From Lucinisca nassula (Eukaryota > Mollusca > Bivalvia > Lucinida > Lucinidae), in NCBI GenBank assembly GCA_963580285.1, contig OY757017.1, forward strand, positions 110,517,245-110,581,244: a stretch of 64,000 nucleotides of DNA. Direction: 5' to 3'. Shown here piece by piece: positions 55,351 to 64,000 of this stretch (position 1 is its first letter; the number at the start of each line of letters is the position of its first letter). The notes below the pieces were generated by a model. The model was not told the origin of the DNA and did not search any database. It was given only the letters and a program-made list of their open reading frames with translations. The translations under genes were made by a program, and so were the position numbers.

Positions 55351-55353
<3 letters not shown>
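55262..55353 (+). mobile_element. tRNA-derived SINE (type 1), 5'-truncated
   Basis: Starts within the anticodon arm (aaaccagtggtcgtgagttc, B box), then ccccgtctccgtatgacttt and gttggtcagacgtaaacctc, running into (CA)n. Confidence 0.8.
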
Positions 55354-55420
<67 letters not shown>

Positions 55421-55456
55421 GACTACTACTACTACTGCTACAGCTACCCATACCCT

Positions 55457-55498
<42 letters not shown>

Positions 55499-55500
55499 AA
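55354..55500. repeat. (CA)n and (CTA)n compound microsatellite at a SINE 3' end
   Basis: (CA)~31 at 55354-55415, then CTA runs interrupted by ctgctacagc. Confidence 0.95.
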
Positions 55501-55565
55501 CTTGTATTGCTGCTATTAGCTACTGATAATATTACTACAACTGCTACGGCTGCTGTTACAACTAC

Positions 55566-55570
55566 TGTGA

Positions 55571-55621
<51 letters not shown>

Positions 55622-55622
55622 C
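55566..55622. repeat. (ATT)n microsatellite
   Basis: About 18 ATT units ending in atcatcatc. Confidence 0.95.
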
Positions 55623-55805
55623 ATCATCAGTGCAGTAAAAGAAAAATAGGTCTAGCTTACACTTGTATTAAATTGACCAAATCTTATGACTTTGATCTTT
55701 GCGGTTTATTATAAGATTGTACAAGGGTAGTTGTTGTTGTTGTTGTTTATCTATGCTGCTTATAACCATTGGGTACTTTAAAAAAAATCTTGTGCATTAC
55801 ACATG

Positions 55806-56118
55806 GTATTTGTTTGTTTGTTTGATTTGAGGTTTACATCACCGTCAACACTGTAAAGGTCATTTTGGAGACTTGCTTCCAATTTTGTGGGACTTTTACC
55901 TGACATTGAGATGAAATGACATCTTAAGCCCTGCTGTCCATTGAAACCAATAATTTAGGTTTATAAGAATGAACGATCCGACGCGCACCACTTTGACTGG
56001 GCAGGCTTAGATCCTCTAAGCGGTTTACCAGTACTCGTGTGCGAGTCGGTTTCAGCTCTGCGTGGAAGCATCATGCAGCCCATCTATTTCTTCAAGCCCA
56101 GATGGGCGGCGGCCGTCA
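55806..56118 (-). mobile_element. SINE-like repeat type 4, long copy
   Basis: Minus orientation with (caaa) tail, tgaggtttacatcaccgtca, ggtcattttggagacttgct, gggcaggcttagatcctcta and ccagtactcgtgtgcgagtc. Same organisation as 32593-32872. Confidence 0.78.
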
Positions 56119-56162
56119 TTACACACGGTAATGGGTCAGTTTTAAGTCCGAATTAACCACGG

Positions 56163-56305
56163 TAATGGAAAGGTTTATACCAACGAAAATGACCAAAACA
56201 AAATATAGTGCACCCTGGATCGATAACACGATCAAGCATCTCATAAGAAGACGCAATCGATTGTAATTTCGTGCTCGCAAGCCTAGCAGCCCTGACATTA
56301 AAGAT
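56163..56305 (+). pseudogene. LINE ORF2 fragment (endonuclease-RT linker)
   Basis: Reads ERFIPTKMTKTKYSAPWIDN then TIKHLIRRRNRL, a typical LINE linker before RT. The next part expected in this family begins at about 59449, so 56306-59448 may be later insertions. An ATGCA is present on both sides of the gap. Confidence 0.6.
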
Positions 56306-56752
56306 GCATTTTTTTTCTATACTGGGAGGACCGAAGTTCGAGGACGTAATCGACTTGACCGGTTTATATTTCTATAAATAGCAATATATTGAAAAAGTTG
56401 GTAACAAAATTATCAAACAACATTTGATGAATAAACTGTCAGAAACAAACACGTAATTTAACGGGAAAACATCGATAGAGCTTATTATATATCGAATGAC
56501 CCATTTCCTAGTCATTTTCAAAATGGCATTTAGTTCGAGGATGCAGTTGTCATGGGGAACATTAAGGTGCTGTGCGGGGTAAAAATAAAATGAAGGCATG
56601 TAAATGATATCAAGATACTTTATTTGTAAATGACATATATTTTATGGAAATCATTTAGAAAATGGTGATTTTTCACTCATTTTCCATTTGTGCTCAAAAG
56701 TCTATTATTCTTCTAGATATCTGTTTAGTTCATTCTGTTCTATTCCATACAA

Positions 56753-57284
56753 GTCCAAACATTTAGCTGCATGTAATAATTTGTTCATTGATATTTTCTT
56801 CAAATGAGAATTAGATGTCCCAAGAACAAAAACAATTACCTAAAGTTTTGATTATTAAGGTTTTAATATTTCTTAAGAGCATCACATTCACTACTGCTCT
56901 CCGTTTCACAGAAGACAAATGAGGCCTCTATAGTAATAAGGACAGCAGGTACGTTTAGTTAAAGAATTTTCCCACATTGATCCTGATACGAAAATAATGG
57001 ATAAACAGGTCTGCTGGTATGTGTCAACAGTAAACAAAGCACGCTTGATATTTCTGCCAGAATGTGTATGAATGAAGAAATCATTGGGTTAAATTTGGGT
57101 GTAAAAGTATTAGCAAAAATGGCGGATTTTTGTAACTTTTTAATGTCTCAAGCAATATTTACCTCTCTGATCGGCATCGCAAGAATATTATACTGCCAAA
57201 ATGTTGGCTTGTATTTGTGGTTTGTTGTTGTTGATTAACGAGAGAATATCATCAGTAGTAATCGATATATTCATATACAAATGA
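56753..57284. repeat. 532-bp tandem duplication, unit 1
   Basis: Begins gtccaaacatttagctgcat, ends cgatatattcatatacaaat ga. The next base starts unit 2. No coding potential. Confidence 0.92.
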
Positions 57285-58392
57285 GTCCAAACATTTAGCT
57301 GCATGTAATAATTTGTTCATTGATATCTACTTCAAATGAGAATTAGATGTCCCAAGAACAAAAACAATTACCTAAAGTTTTGATTATTAAGGTTTTTCCA
57401 ACGTAAAGGCTTATTGAAAATTAAAGAGATAATGTTGGTTGGTGCCTGATGCTCTGTCTCTGGTCGGGCTCATCGGAGTCTAACTGTTGGTTTTCTTTTG
57501 CTCCAGCATTTCAGTGCTTTCTTGCTGTCGAGTCCTCACCGTTGTCTCACCTCTGTGGTTCTTTGATTTCTGTGTTCACGGAGATGTTGCACTGATGAGT
57601 TAGGAGGCCTTCATGCGGACTGAACAAATTATTTGTCTAAATCGCGACGGGGGTAAGGGCGAGGATTGTGGCCACGTAAAATCGATTTAAGCCCCCCAGT
57701 GGAAATCTTCCACTGACCGTTCCAAGGCGGCTCTTCTGTGGCGATTTATTTATGTTGTTGTTTGTTACTTACTGTGTGTATCACTTGTGTCTTTTAATTT
57801 TGGATGGCCATATGGCCATTTTGTGGGAAAGTAACTGTCCATATGGCCTTCCTTTGTTTAGGTTTCCATTATGGTCTGGTCGCTTAATGTTTGTATTTCT
57901 TTCCCTTTGGTGTCTTTTATGGATGGAGTAAGTTAATTGTATCAATTCCTGATCTTTGTTTTACTTCTACTTTAATATTTCTTAAGAGCATCACATTCAC
58001 TACTGCTCTCCATTTCATAGAAGACAAATGAGGCCTATGCAGTAATAAGGACAGCAGGTACGTTTAGTTAAAGAATTTTCCCACATTGATCCTGATACGA
58101 AAATAATGGATAAACAGGTCTGCTGGTATGTGTCAACAGTAAACAAAGCACGCTTGATATTTCTGCCAGAATGTGTATAAATGAAGAAATCATCGGTTAA
58201 ATTTGGGTGTAAAAGTATTAGCAAAAATGGCGCATTTTTGTAACTTTTTAATGTCTCAAGCAATATTTACCTCTCTGATCGGCATCGCAAGAATATTATA
58301 CTGCCAAAATGTTGGCTTGTATTTGTGGTTTGTTGTTGTTGATTAACGAGAGAATAGCATCAGTAGTAATCGATATATTCATATACAAATGA
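57285..58392. repeat. 532-bp tandem duplication, unit 2, split by a PLE
   Basis: Same sequence as 56753-57284, interrupted at ggttttt by the PLE at 57397-57973, then resuming aatatttcttaagagcatca. The two units differ at only a few sites. Confidence 0.92.
57397..57973 (+). mobile_element. 5'-truncated PLE insertion (3' region only)
   Basis: Starts tccaacgtaaaggcttattg, which is the inverse of the RT-end region near 49400-49425, and runs through the complete 3' UTR to gttttacttctacttt. The clean unit-2 context gives both junctions: 5' truncated, 3' end exact. Confidence 0.9.
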
Positions 58393-58450
58393 CGTCATCG
58401 AACTTGCGTCACCCTCGAAGTTGCATGACGTCACTATATATAAAAGGGGT
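58390..58450 (+). promoter_or_regulatory. Promoter-like cluster: two CRE palindromes and a TATA box
   Basis: TGACGTCA at 58390-58397 and 58426-58433, followed by TATATATAAAAGGGG at 58435-58449. CRE binds CREB/ATF factors and the TATA box sets the start ~30 bp on. Downstream, ATG at ~58543 opens a short basic frame (MSRDARRDKFKRGLYKGKLC D) before a donor-like gatg|gtatat at ~58607. Whether a transcript exists is unknown. Confidence 0.45.
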
Positions 58451-58797
58451 GGCCTTTCTAGTAGAAACGTCTGCAATAAACAAGTCCTTCGGACCATAGT
58501 GCACATCAAAGGCTTATCTTATCTAAGTTATTATGAAGTGATTATGAGCAGAGACGCTCGGAGAGATAAGTTTAAAAGGGGGCTCTATAAGGGAAAATTG
58601 TGCGATGGTATATTTTTTATTTTATTGAGATTGTTCTCAACAAAATGCTGTTTTAAATTACTTCTTTTTTATTAAAAAAAGGAAAGTAAAACAATGACAT
58701 TCATTGTTTCATTAACTCAAATGTGAAAAGAAGTTAACTAAATGATTTCATTAATTCAAGACTAAATCAACCAATCAATATTTATTTATTTATTCAG
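58451..58797. other. No gene established; see short basic frame
   Basis: Sequence downstream of the TATA box; a short possible first exon (about 58543-58607) and otherwise AT-rich DNA. Confidence 0.4.
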
Positions 58798-59267
58798 TAA
58801 AACAGGGGCCTAAAGGATTGTAATATTTTTCTTACTTCTACTCAAAAATATATATAGTGTGGGTCTTCGTTAGAACCACCTTGCAGAGGCGGTTCTAACA
58901 AGTATCCGCAATGTAAAAACATATTTTACGGTAAAACTGGAGTTTAGAGAGGTATACATTATTTTTCTTTTTTCTACTCAGAAACATATAGTGTGGGTCC
59001 TTGTTAGAACACCCTCGCAGAGGTTGTTCTAACGAGTACTCACAATTTAATAATATTGTACCATAAAACTGGGATTTAGGGGGGGGAACATTATTTTTTT
59101 TATTTCTACTCAAAAACATATATTGTGGGTCCTCATTAGAACCGCCTCATCCTAACAAGTACTCACAATACATGTTTTGAGCCGAAATATTAAAGATATC
59201 AAGATTTTTATCATTTTTGGTCATAAAAATTTAACCAAGATATTTGGATATGCATGTTTTTGTAATG
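58798..59267. mobile_element. HP-family element with three tandem hairpin cores
   Basis: Hairpins start at 58856, 58990 and 59121, ~131-134 bp apart, each with tgtgggtc ... gttagaac and an inverse arm, and each preceded by attatttttcttattt / ctactcaaaaa. Right terminus gcatgtttttgtaatg at 59267. Cores are diverged from each other and the third has lost its loop. Confidence 0.82.
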
Positions 59268-59448
59268 AGTATAAATAATGGTGACTAAAAATAAAAAAAA
59301 TAAATAAATGTGCGGAATATCAAAACCAGGACAAGCAAATTTTCTTTAGGTAATTGATTGCCCTCTCTTGGCCCTCTTCCTGTATGACAGCCAGAATACC
59401 CAAATATATCTTATCTCAAAACTGAATTTTCAATAACCGGTCGTTAGG

Positions 59449-61998
59449 GTGTTATGCAATAAAAAATGTGTCTTTAAGAACCATTACAAACGGTTCAGAG
59501 CACATGTGCAAAAGGTTATAGGAGATGCATATTGGAAGCATGTTTCCAGCACCTTTACCTTTGAAGATGACAATACAGATCCCGATAGTCCCCAAAAGAA
59601 TGATAAAGTAAAAAGGTTTTGGTCATTCGTAAAGTCCCTGAAAAAGGATGCGTTTGGGATCACTTCGCTAAGGGAAAATGGAATTCTAAAAACAGACGCG
59701 CGTGATAATTAAAAATCAAAAATGAGTTCCTTTAAGAGCAATGAAAACATTCATAAGAAAGAAGATGGGTCAAACTACGTAGTTTCGGCTAATAAAGCCT
59801 CATCAGTGACCCTGTAATGATCCGGCAAAGAAAGCCAGAGGAAACATACTGCAATTTTGCGAATTTCGAATAGGCAGTCGATTCAAAGACTGATATAAAT
59901 CAAAATGGGGTCCAAATAATTAAAAACTTGTCTAGAATATGAGTCTAAACCAATAATTTATTTCCGATTTCTCAGAATATTCACGCTGATCTCAAAGGAC
60001 CAAAAGTAAAATATAAACTGCACTATGGTTGATGTACGGGGAGACGTTTTACGGCCGCCACACGGCACAACACCAGCTGCAGTGAAGGCAAATAAAAATC
60101 AAAAATGAGTTCCTTTAAGAGCAATGAAAACATTCATAAGAAAGAAGATGGGTCATACTACGTAGTTTCGGCTAATAAAGCCTCATCAGTGACCCTGTAA
60201 TGATCCGGCAAAGAAAGCCAGAGGAAACATACTGCAATTTTGCGAATTTCGAATAGGCAGTCGATTCAAAGACTGATATAAATCAAAATGGGGTCCAAAT
60301 AATTAAAAACTTGTCTAGAATATGAGTCTAAACCAATAATTTATTTCCGATTTCTCAGAATATTCACGCTGATCTCAAAGGACCAAAAGTAAAATATAAA
60401 CTGCACTATGGTTGATGTACGGGGAGACGTTTTACGGCCGCCACACGGCACAACACCAGCTGCAGTGAAGGCAAATAAAAATCAAAAAGCTAATATATGC
60501 AATAAACAGTTTCAATCAGCATTTATGCGTGAAACTGATGGTGAGCTACCATCTTAAGGTACAAGTCCGTTCCCCTCTATAGGGTGGGGGGGGGACATAA
60601 CAGTTAATCCCAAGTGGGTCGCTTAACTGTTAGGTAAGCTCAAAATAATAAGGCATCTGGGCCCGACGACCTGAATGCCAGGGTACTTAAGGAATGTAGT
60701 GCTGAAATCTCTCCTGTGTTGGCCTTTATCTTCAATTAATCACTTGCCCAGGACATTGTACCAGATGACTGGCGACAAGCAAATGTTATCCCGGTCTATA
60801 GAAAGGGGGAAAATATGATGCAGCAGATTATAGACCAGTGTCGCTAACATGCATCTGTTGCAAAACCCTGGAGCATTATATTAGTAAGCAACATCAACAA
60901 GCACTTAGCCTTTGAGAGCATTCTTTCTGACTGCCATCATGGTTTCCGGAGTCAAAGGTCTTGCGAAATGCAACTTTTTCAATTTAACCATGACATTATG
61001 AGCAATCTGGATGGGGCCATAAACCGTGGCCACAAACAGAATGACTTGATCATCATGGACTTCGCTAAGGCCTTTGACAAGGTACCTCAAAGAAGGCTAT
61101 TATATAAACTGGAGTACTATGGGATAATAGGATCCACACATAGGTGGATTTGCTCATGGCTCTCTGGGTGCTCACAACAAGTTGTACTTGATGGCCAAAC
61201 GTCTGATCCAGTCCCTGTTTTATCTGGAGTCCACCAAGGTTCGGTCCTTGGACCGGTCTTCTTCTTGGTTTTCATCAATGACCTCCCCGATAATATCAGG
61301 TCATCGGTCCGTTTGTTTGCTGATTATTGTGTCCTGTATAGGACCATATATTCTCCTTCTGACTGTCTTATTTTACAAGATGACCTGGATCAACTTGCAC
61401 AGTGGGAGGCCGATTGGCAGATGAAGTTTAATGTGGCCAAATGTCACTCAATGAGTGTGTCGCGACACCCTCCGGACAAACAAATTAAGTTTGACTATAC
61501 ACTTCACCAGCAAATTTTGGAGCATGTTCAACCCGCCGGATATCTTGGTATCACCATCACTGACGATCTTGATTGGGGTCAACATATCTCTGAGATTACA
61601 TCTAAAGCAACTAGGCCTTTAGAATTCCTTATACGTAACTTGGCCTTTGCACCTAGGCAGACAAAGGATGTTGCATTTAAAACATTGGTTCGCCCTCAAC
61701 TTGAATATGCATCACCCATTTGGCATTTTTATGATAAAACTCAGACTCAGCATGTGGAGAAGGTGCAGAGGGCAGTTGCTCGGTGGACCTGCAGGCGATG
61801 GCGAAATAGAAGTAGCGTCGGTGACATGCTTAATGAGCTATCTTGAGTGGCCGTCCCTGGAGGCCCTCACGTCGAGAGCAGTCCTCTTTAACCTTCTTCT
61901 ACAAGATACACTCTGATTCAGTGTCTATTTATAAAGATAGGTACTTGACCCCTGTAAACAAGTGCATCAAAAGTAAACGACTCACAAGATCGTAGTGT
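59449..61998 (+). pseudogene. LINE ORF2 (RT domain) with catalytic-box mutation and an internal duplication
   Basis: Plus-strand: RAHVQKVIGDAYWKHVSSTF, RFWSFVKSLKKDAFGITSLR (59449-59712), then ANICNKQFQSAFMRETDGEL near 60490, decayed APDDLNARVL near 60660, and an open RT stretch 60968-61846: IIMDFAKAFDKVPQRRLLYK, LSGVHQGSVLGPVFF, SSVRLFADYCVLYRT, AGYLGITITDDLDWGQHISE, TLVRPQLEYASPIWHFYD. The catalytic F-A-D-D reads F-A-D-Y here, so this RT would be inactive even without the other breaks. A duplicated 383-bp insert (59711-60476) sits in the coding region. The end near 61998 abuts a tRNA-like sequence. Confidence 0.87.
59711..60476. repeat. 383-bp tandem duplication inside the LINE
   Basis: Units 59711-60093 and 60094-60476 differ at one visible position (caaactacg / catactacg). 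Both end in aaataaaaatcaaaa, which also matches the LINE flank at 60477. The unit contains ctaataaagcctcatcagtg and ggggagacgttttacggccg, seen in worn form near 50960 and 23010-23140. Confidence 0.93.
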
Positions 61999-62019
61999 CA
62001 CAGGGTTGGAAAAAGAACA

Positions 62020-62093
62020 TGACTCGACCGGGACTCGAACCCGGAGCCTTTCGCATACCGTGCGAACACTCTACCGACTGAGCTACCGAGCCA
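62020..62093 (-). tRNA. tRNA-like sequence (pseudo-tRNA or SINE head)
   Basis: Minus strand folds as a tRNA: 7-bp acceptor stem (TGGCTCG / CGAGTCA), D arm with tagctcagtcggtagag, anticodon stem ttcgc/gcgaa with 7-base loop acggtat, and T arm ccgggttcgagtcccgg. The loop has C rather than U at position 33 and would give anticodon GGT, so a working tRNA-Thr is doubtful; it may be a SINE-derived head. Confidence 0.5.
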
Positions 62094-62173
62094 CACGGTC
62101 GACCTGCTACACTTTCCCCCTGCTTAATTAGATTCGTCCCGAATCTCTTCTCATGAGATTCGTCCCGAATCTC

Positions 62174-62338
62174 AGAAGCCTCCGTGGTGCAGTGGTTACG
62201 CTACTCGCCTTGTAAACCAGGGATCGCAGGATCGATCCCGGGCTTCTCCAGACTTTCGGATGGGTCTTTAAACCGAGGTCCCGTCTCCGTATGACCTTAG
62301 CTGTTGGTGGGACGTAAAACTAAAACTCACTCACTCAC
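62174..62338 (+). mobile_element. tRNA-derived SINE (type 1), full copy with TSD
   Basis: Same head and body as 33103-33270, tail ttggtgggacgtaaaactaa then (actc)n. 14-bp duplication tcgtcccgaatctc at 62160-62173 and 62339-62352; a further copy of that motif at 62134-62147 predates the insertion. Confidence 0.92.
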
Positions 62339-62440
62339 TCGTCCCGAATCTCTAAGTCCTATCCAGTCCGGCTGCGAGACTTATTTTCATACTCTTTCAT
62401 GCCCTCAGACGCGGTGCTGGACCCCCAACTGGCCACCAAA

Positions 62441-62656
62441 TGTCAACGGACGTGAGTCCGTCCTTTGGAGCAAATAAACCACAAAGACGATTGATGAATG
62501 ATGAATCTATTATGGCTCTACATCTTCTTATAGCAGCATCGTCATTCTGTAATATATAATATATGCAAATATATATTATAAAGCCGAATAAAGCTTCAGT
62601 AATGATAAGTATACACATTATCCGTATAAACCGTAGATGGCAAGTGCCGCGATACA
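62441..62656 (-). repeat. Possible LTR fragment
   Basis: Begins TGTCAACGG and ends GCGATACA (TG...CA on either strand). Read on the minus strand its end is followed by tttggtggccagttgggggt, which resembles the start of an LTR-element leader. Its middle 100 bp (62548-62647) recurs at 63183-63282. No coding region attached. Confidence 0.4.
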
Positions 62657-62875
62657 TACATGTCACCAATGCTAATGGCAATATGATATTTACAGACAAA
62701 CAATGCTATATGAATTATGAATCTATGAAATACTTAACCACTAAACAAAACATGATAATACACAATTGTAGGTGCGGTTTTCATTTCTCGCAGTTTCATG
62801 ATATAAAAACACATTACACATTGACTCACACTTAACTATAGTTTCAGGGACCAAAATGATCAACCCCGCCTATCG

Positions 62876-63153
62876 GGGTTTGAAGAATTAGATTGTCCGC
62901 ATGATGTTTCCATGCAGAGCTGAAAACGACCGCACACGAGTACTGGTAACTTGCTTAGAGGATCTAAGCCTGTCCAGGGAAAGCGGTGTGAGTCTGACTG
63001 TCCATGCCTACAAACCCCACTGGTTTCCTTGGCGACAGGGCTTGAGATGTCATTTCATCTCAAAGTCGGGTTAAATCCTATAAAATCGGAAACATCGTCT
63101 CTTAATGACCTACACAATGTTGACGGGGGTCGTTAAACCTCAAACCAAACAAA
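62876..63153 (+). mobile_element. SINE-like repeat type 4, longest plus-strand copy
   Basis: gcagagctgaaaacgaccgc, gagtactggtaacttgctta, ggcgacagggcttgagatgt, cgggggtcgttaaacctcaa, (acaaac) tail. No clear A/B boxes were recognised. Confidence 0.78.
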
Positions 63154-63182
63154 CTAATTCAAAAATGATAATTAAAGCATAC

Positions 63183-63282
63183 CTGTAATATATAATATAT
63201 GCAAAATATATTATAAAGCCGAATAAAGCTTCAGTAATGATAAGTATACACCTTATCCGTATAAACCGTAGATGGCAAGTGC
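63183..63282. repeat. 100-bp direct repeat of 62548-62647
   Basis: ctgtaatatataatatatgc ... ccgtagatggcaagtgc, same orientation, 635 bp apart, with a few substitutions. Confidence 0.92.
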
Positions 63283-63838
63283 AGTGAAGCGTGTGTTGTG
63301 CTCATGCATGTTAGATTTTGCCCTAGGCTTAACACTTTATTTGACACAGGTAAAATAGCGAGGAAACCATGTTTAACGGGAATTATGACACGACCAACAG
63401 TGCAACAATCGTTTAATAAACGAGACAGTCACCCGAACACTTACTATCAACCGGATGGAATCAACTGGAGTACTCAAAGTAAAAAAAAAAAAAAAAACAA
63501 GACGTCACGATGTAAACAAGATGGTTGTCTTTTCGAATCTGAGTGAATTTTAAGTTTCAAACAGAAGATTGGAGTGAAAGTAAAGGTCAAATGACATTGG
63601 GTAAATTTAAATCTATCGTGTTTTTAGCTGTATTTGAAACATCTGAGCGGTCATTGGATAGATCAACGGCGTTTTCGTGATTCTAGTGTTTTCGTATTTT
63701 GACAGCTGCTATGAGAGGAATTTCAACATTGATCTAAAGACAATTTCAAGGTATTTAAAGAGACTATTATTATATTTTGAGAAAAGAGGGTAATATATTC
63801 ATTAGATAACTAGCACAACATATGATTTATAGCTCATA
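63283..63838. other. Upstream region of the last reading frame
   Basis: AT-rich, A17 run at 63480-63497. No TATA box or clear core promoter recognised. Confidence 0.4.
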
Positions 63839-64000
63839 ATGCCTGCTGGAAGACAGAAATTTAATTTTTATGCCGTAACAAACGGGAGAGAGATCGGCAT
63901 TTATACAAATTGGCCTCAGGCAGGTGATGCAGTGTTAGGTTTTGCCAATGCAAAACACAAGGGCTTTGTGACATTTAGTGATGCTGTAAATGCAATGGTT
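63839..64000 (+). CDS. Protein start with ribonuclease H1 N-terminal / viroplasmin domain (partial)
   Basis: Open frame of 54 codons running off the window end, with an upstream in-frame TAG and A at -3 of the ATG. Residues 10-54 (FYAVTNGREIGIYTNWPQA, then DAVLGFANAKHKGFVTF and SDAVNAMV) fit the small dsRNA/hybrid-binding domain at the N-terminus of eukaryotic RNase H1 and in caulimovirus viroplasmin: aromatic start, G-R-x-x-G-I-Y, W, V-x-G-F-x-x-A-x-x-K-x-F, and the last A-x-x-x-V. In RNase H1 the domain binds RNA-DNA hybrids. What follows is out of view: it could be RNase H1 or a transposon-linked protein. Confidence 0.72.
   Translation, partial: MPAGRQKFNFYAVTNGREIGIYTNWPQAGDAVLGFANAKHKGFVTFSDAVNAMV

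Overview
The window looks like nuclear DNA of a lophotrochozoan animal, most likely a bivalve mollusc. The reasons are AT-rich sequence, spliced host exons, tRNA-derived SINEs with molluscan-type tails ending in gacgttaaac/gacgtaaaac, a Ty3 element of the Gmr1 type, many Penelope-like (PLE) fragments, a ~155-bp tandem satellite, and a dense set of hairpin MITEs. There are no bacterial-type operons, CRISPR arrays or phage genes. Species cannot be named from the sequence.

Layout. 0-7.1 kb: a broken CR1-like LINE ORF2 on the minus strand (193-3501) whose first part carries a virus-like 2A motif, and a separate LINE ORF1 (6153-7102). 5.4-17.5 kb: the only clear host gene. It is a plus-strand set of phase-compatible exons (5387-5542 candidate, 10747-11113, 11258-11420, 17134-17452) encoding a single-pass membrane protein with a Thr-rich mucin-like stalk, a TM helix and a cytoplasmic tail with several tyrosine motifs. 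Its introns are full of PLE pieces, SINEs and palindromic MITEs. 18.5-21.7 kb: ~19 monomers of a ~155-bp repeat with higher-order order. 22-25.7 kb: MITEs, including two with TTAA flanks (piggyBac type). 26-28.4 kb: a 2.4-kb non-autonomous hAT-like element with an 8-bp target duplication, inserted in a PLE fragment. 28.4-33.7 kb: PLE debris and SINEs. 33.7-43 kb: two broken LINEs, several TIR MITEs nested in each other, and microsatellites.

45.5-54.3 kb holds the most interesting element. It is a nearly complete LTR retrotransposon (two ~555-bp LTRs, TSD CTTG, polypurine tract) with a Ty3/gypsy-type RT but the copia-like order gag-PR-INT-RT-RH, as in Gmr1-type elements. Its capsid resembles the SCAN domain. 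The element has frameshifts and a stop, and a PLE with two 227-bp direct terminal repeats sits inside its integrase. The LTR element itself split an older LINE. 54.3-62 kb: LINE fragments, a 532-bp tandem duplication carrying a 5'-truncated PLE, and a 383-bp near-identical tandem duplication inside a LINE. 62-64 kb: a tRNA-like sequence, SINEs, an LTR fragment, and at the very edge the start of a protein with a ribonuclease H1 N-terminal (viroplasmin) domain.

Almost everything is layered mobile DNA. The nesting gives relative ages, for example LINE older than the Gmr1-like element older than the PLE, and PLE older than the hAT. Family calls rest on motifs read by eye; no alignment or database search was run.
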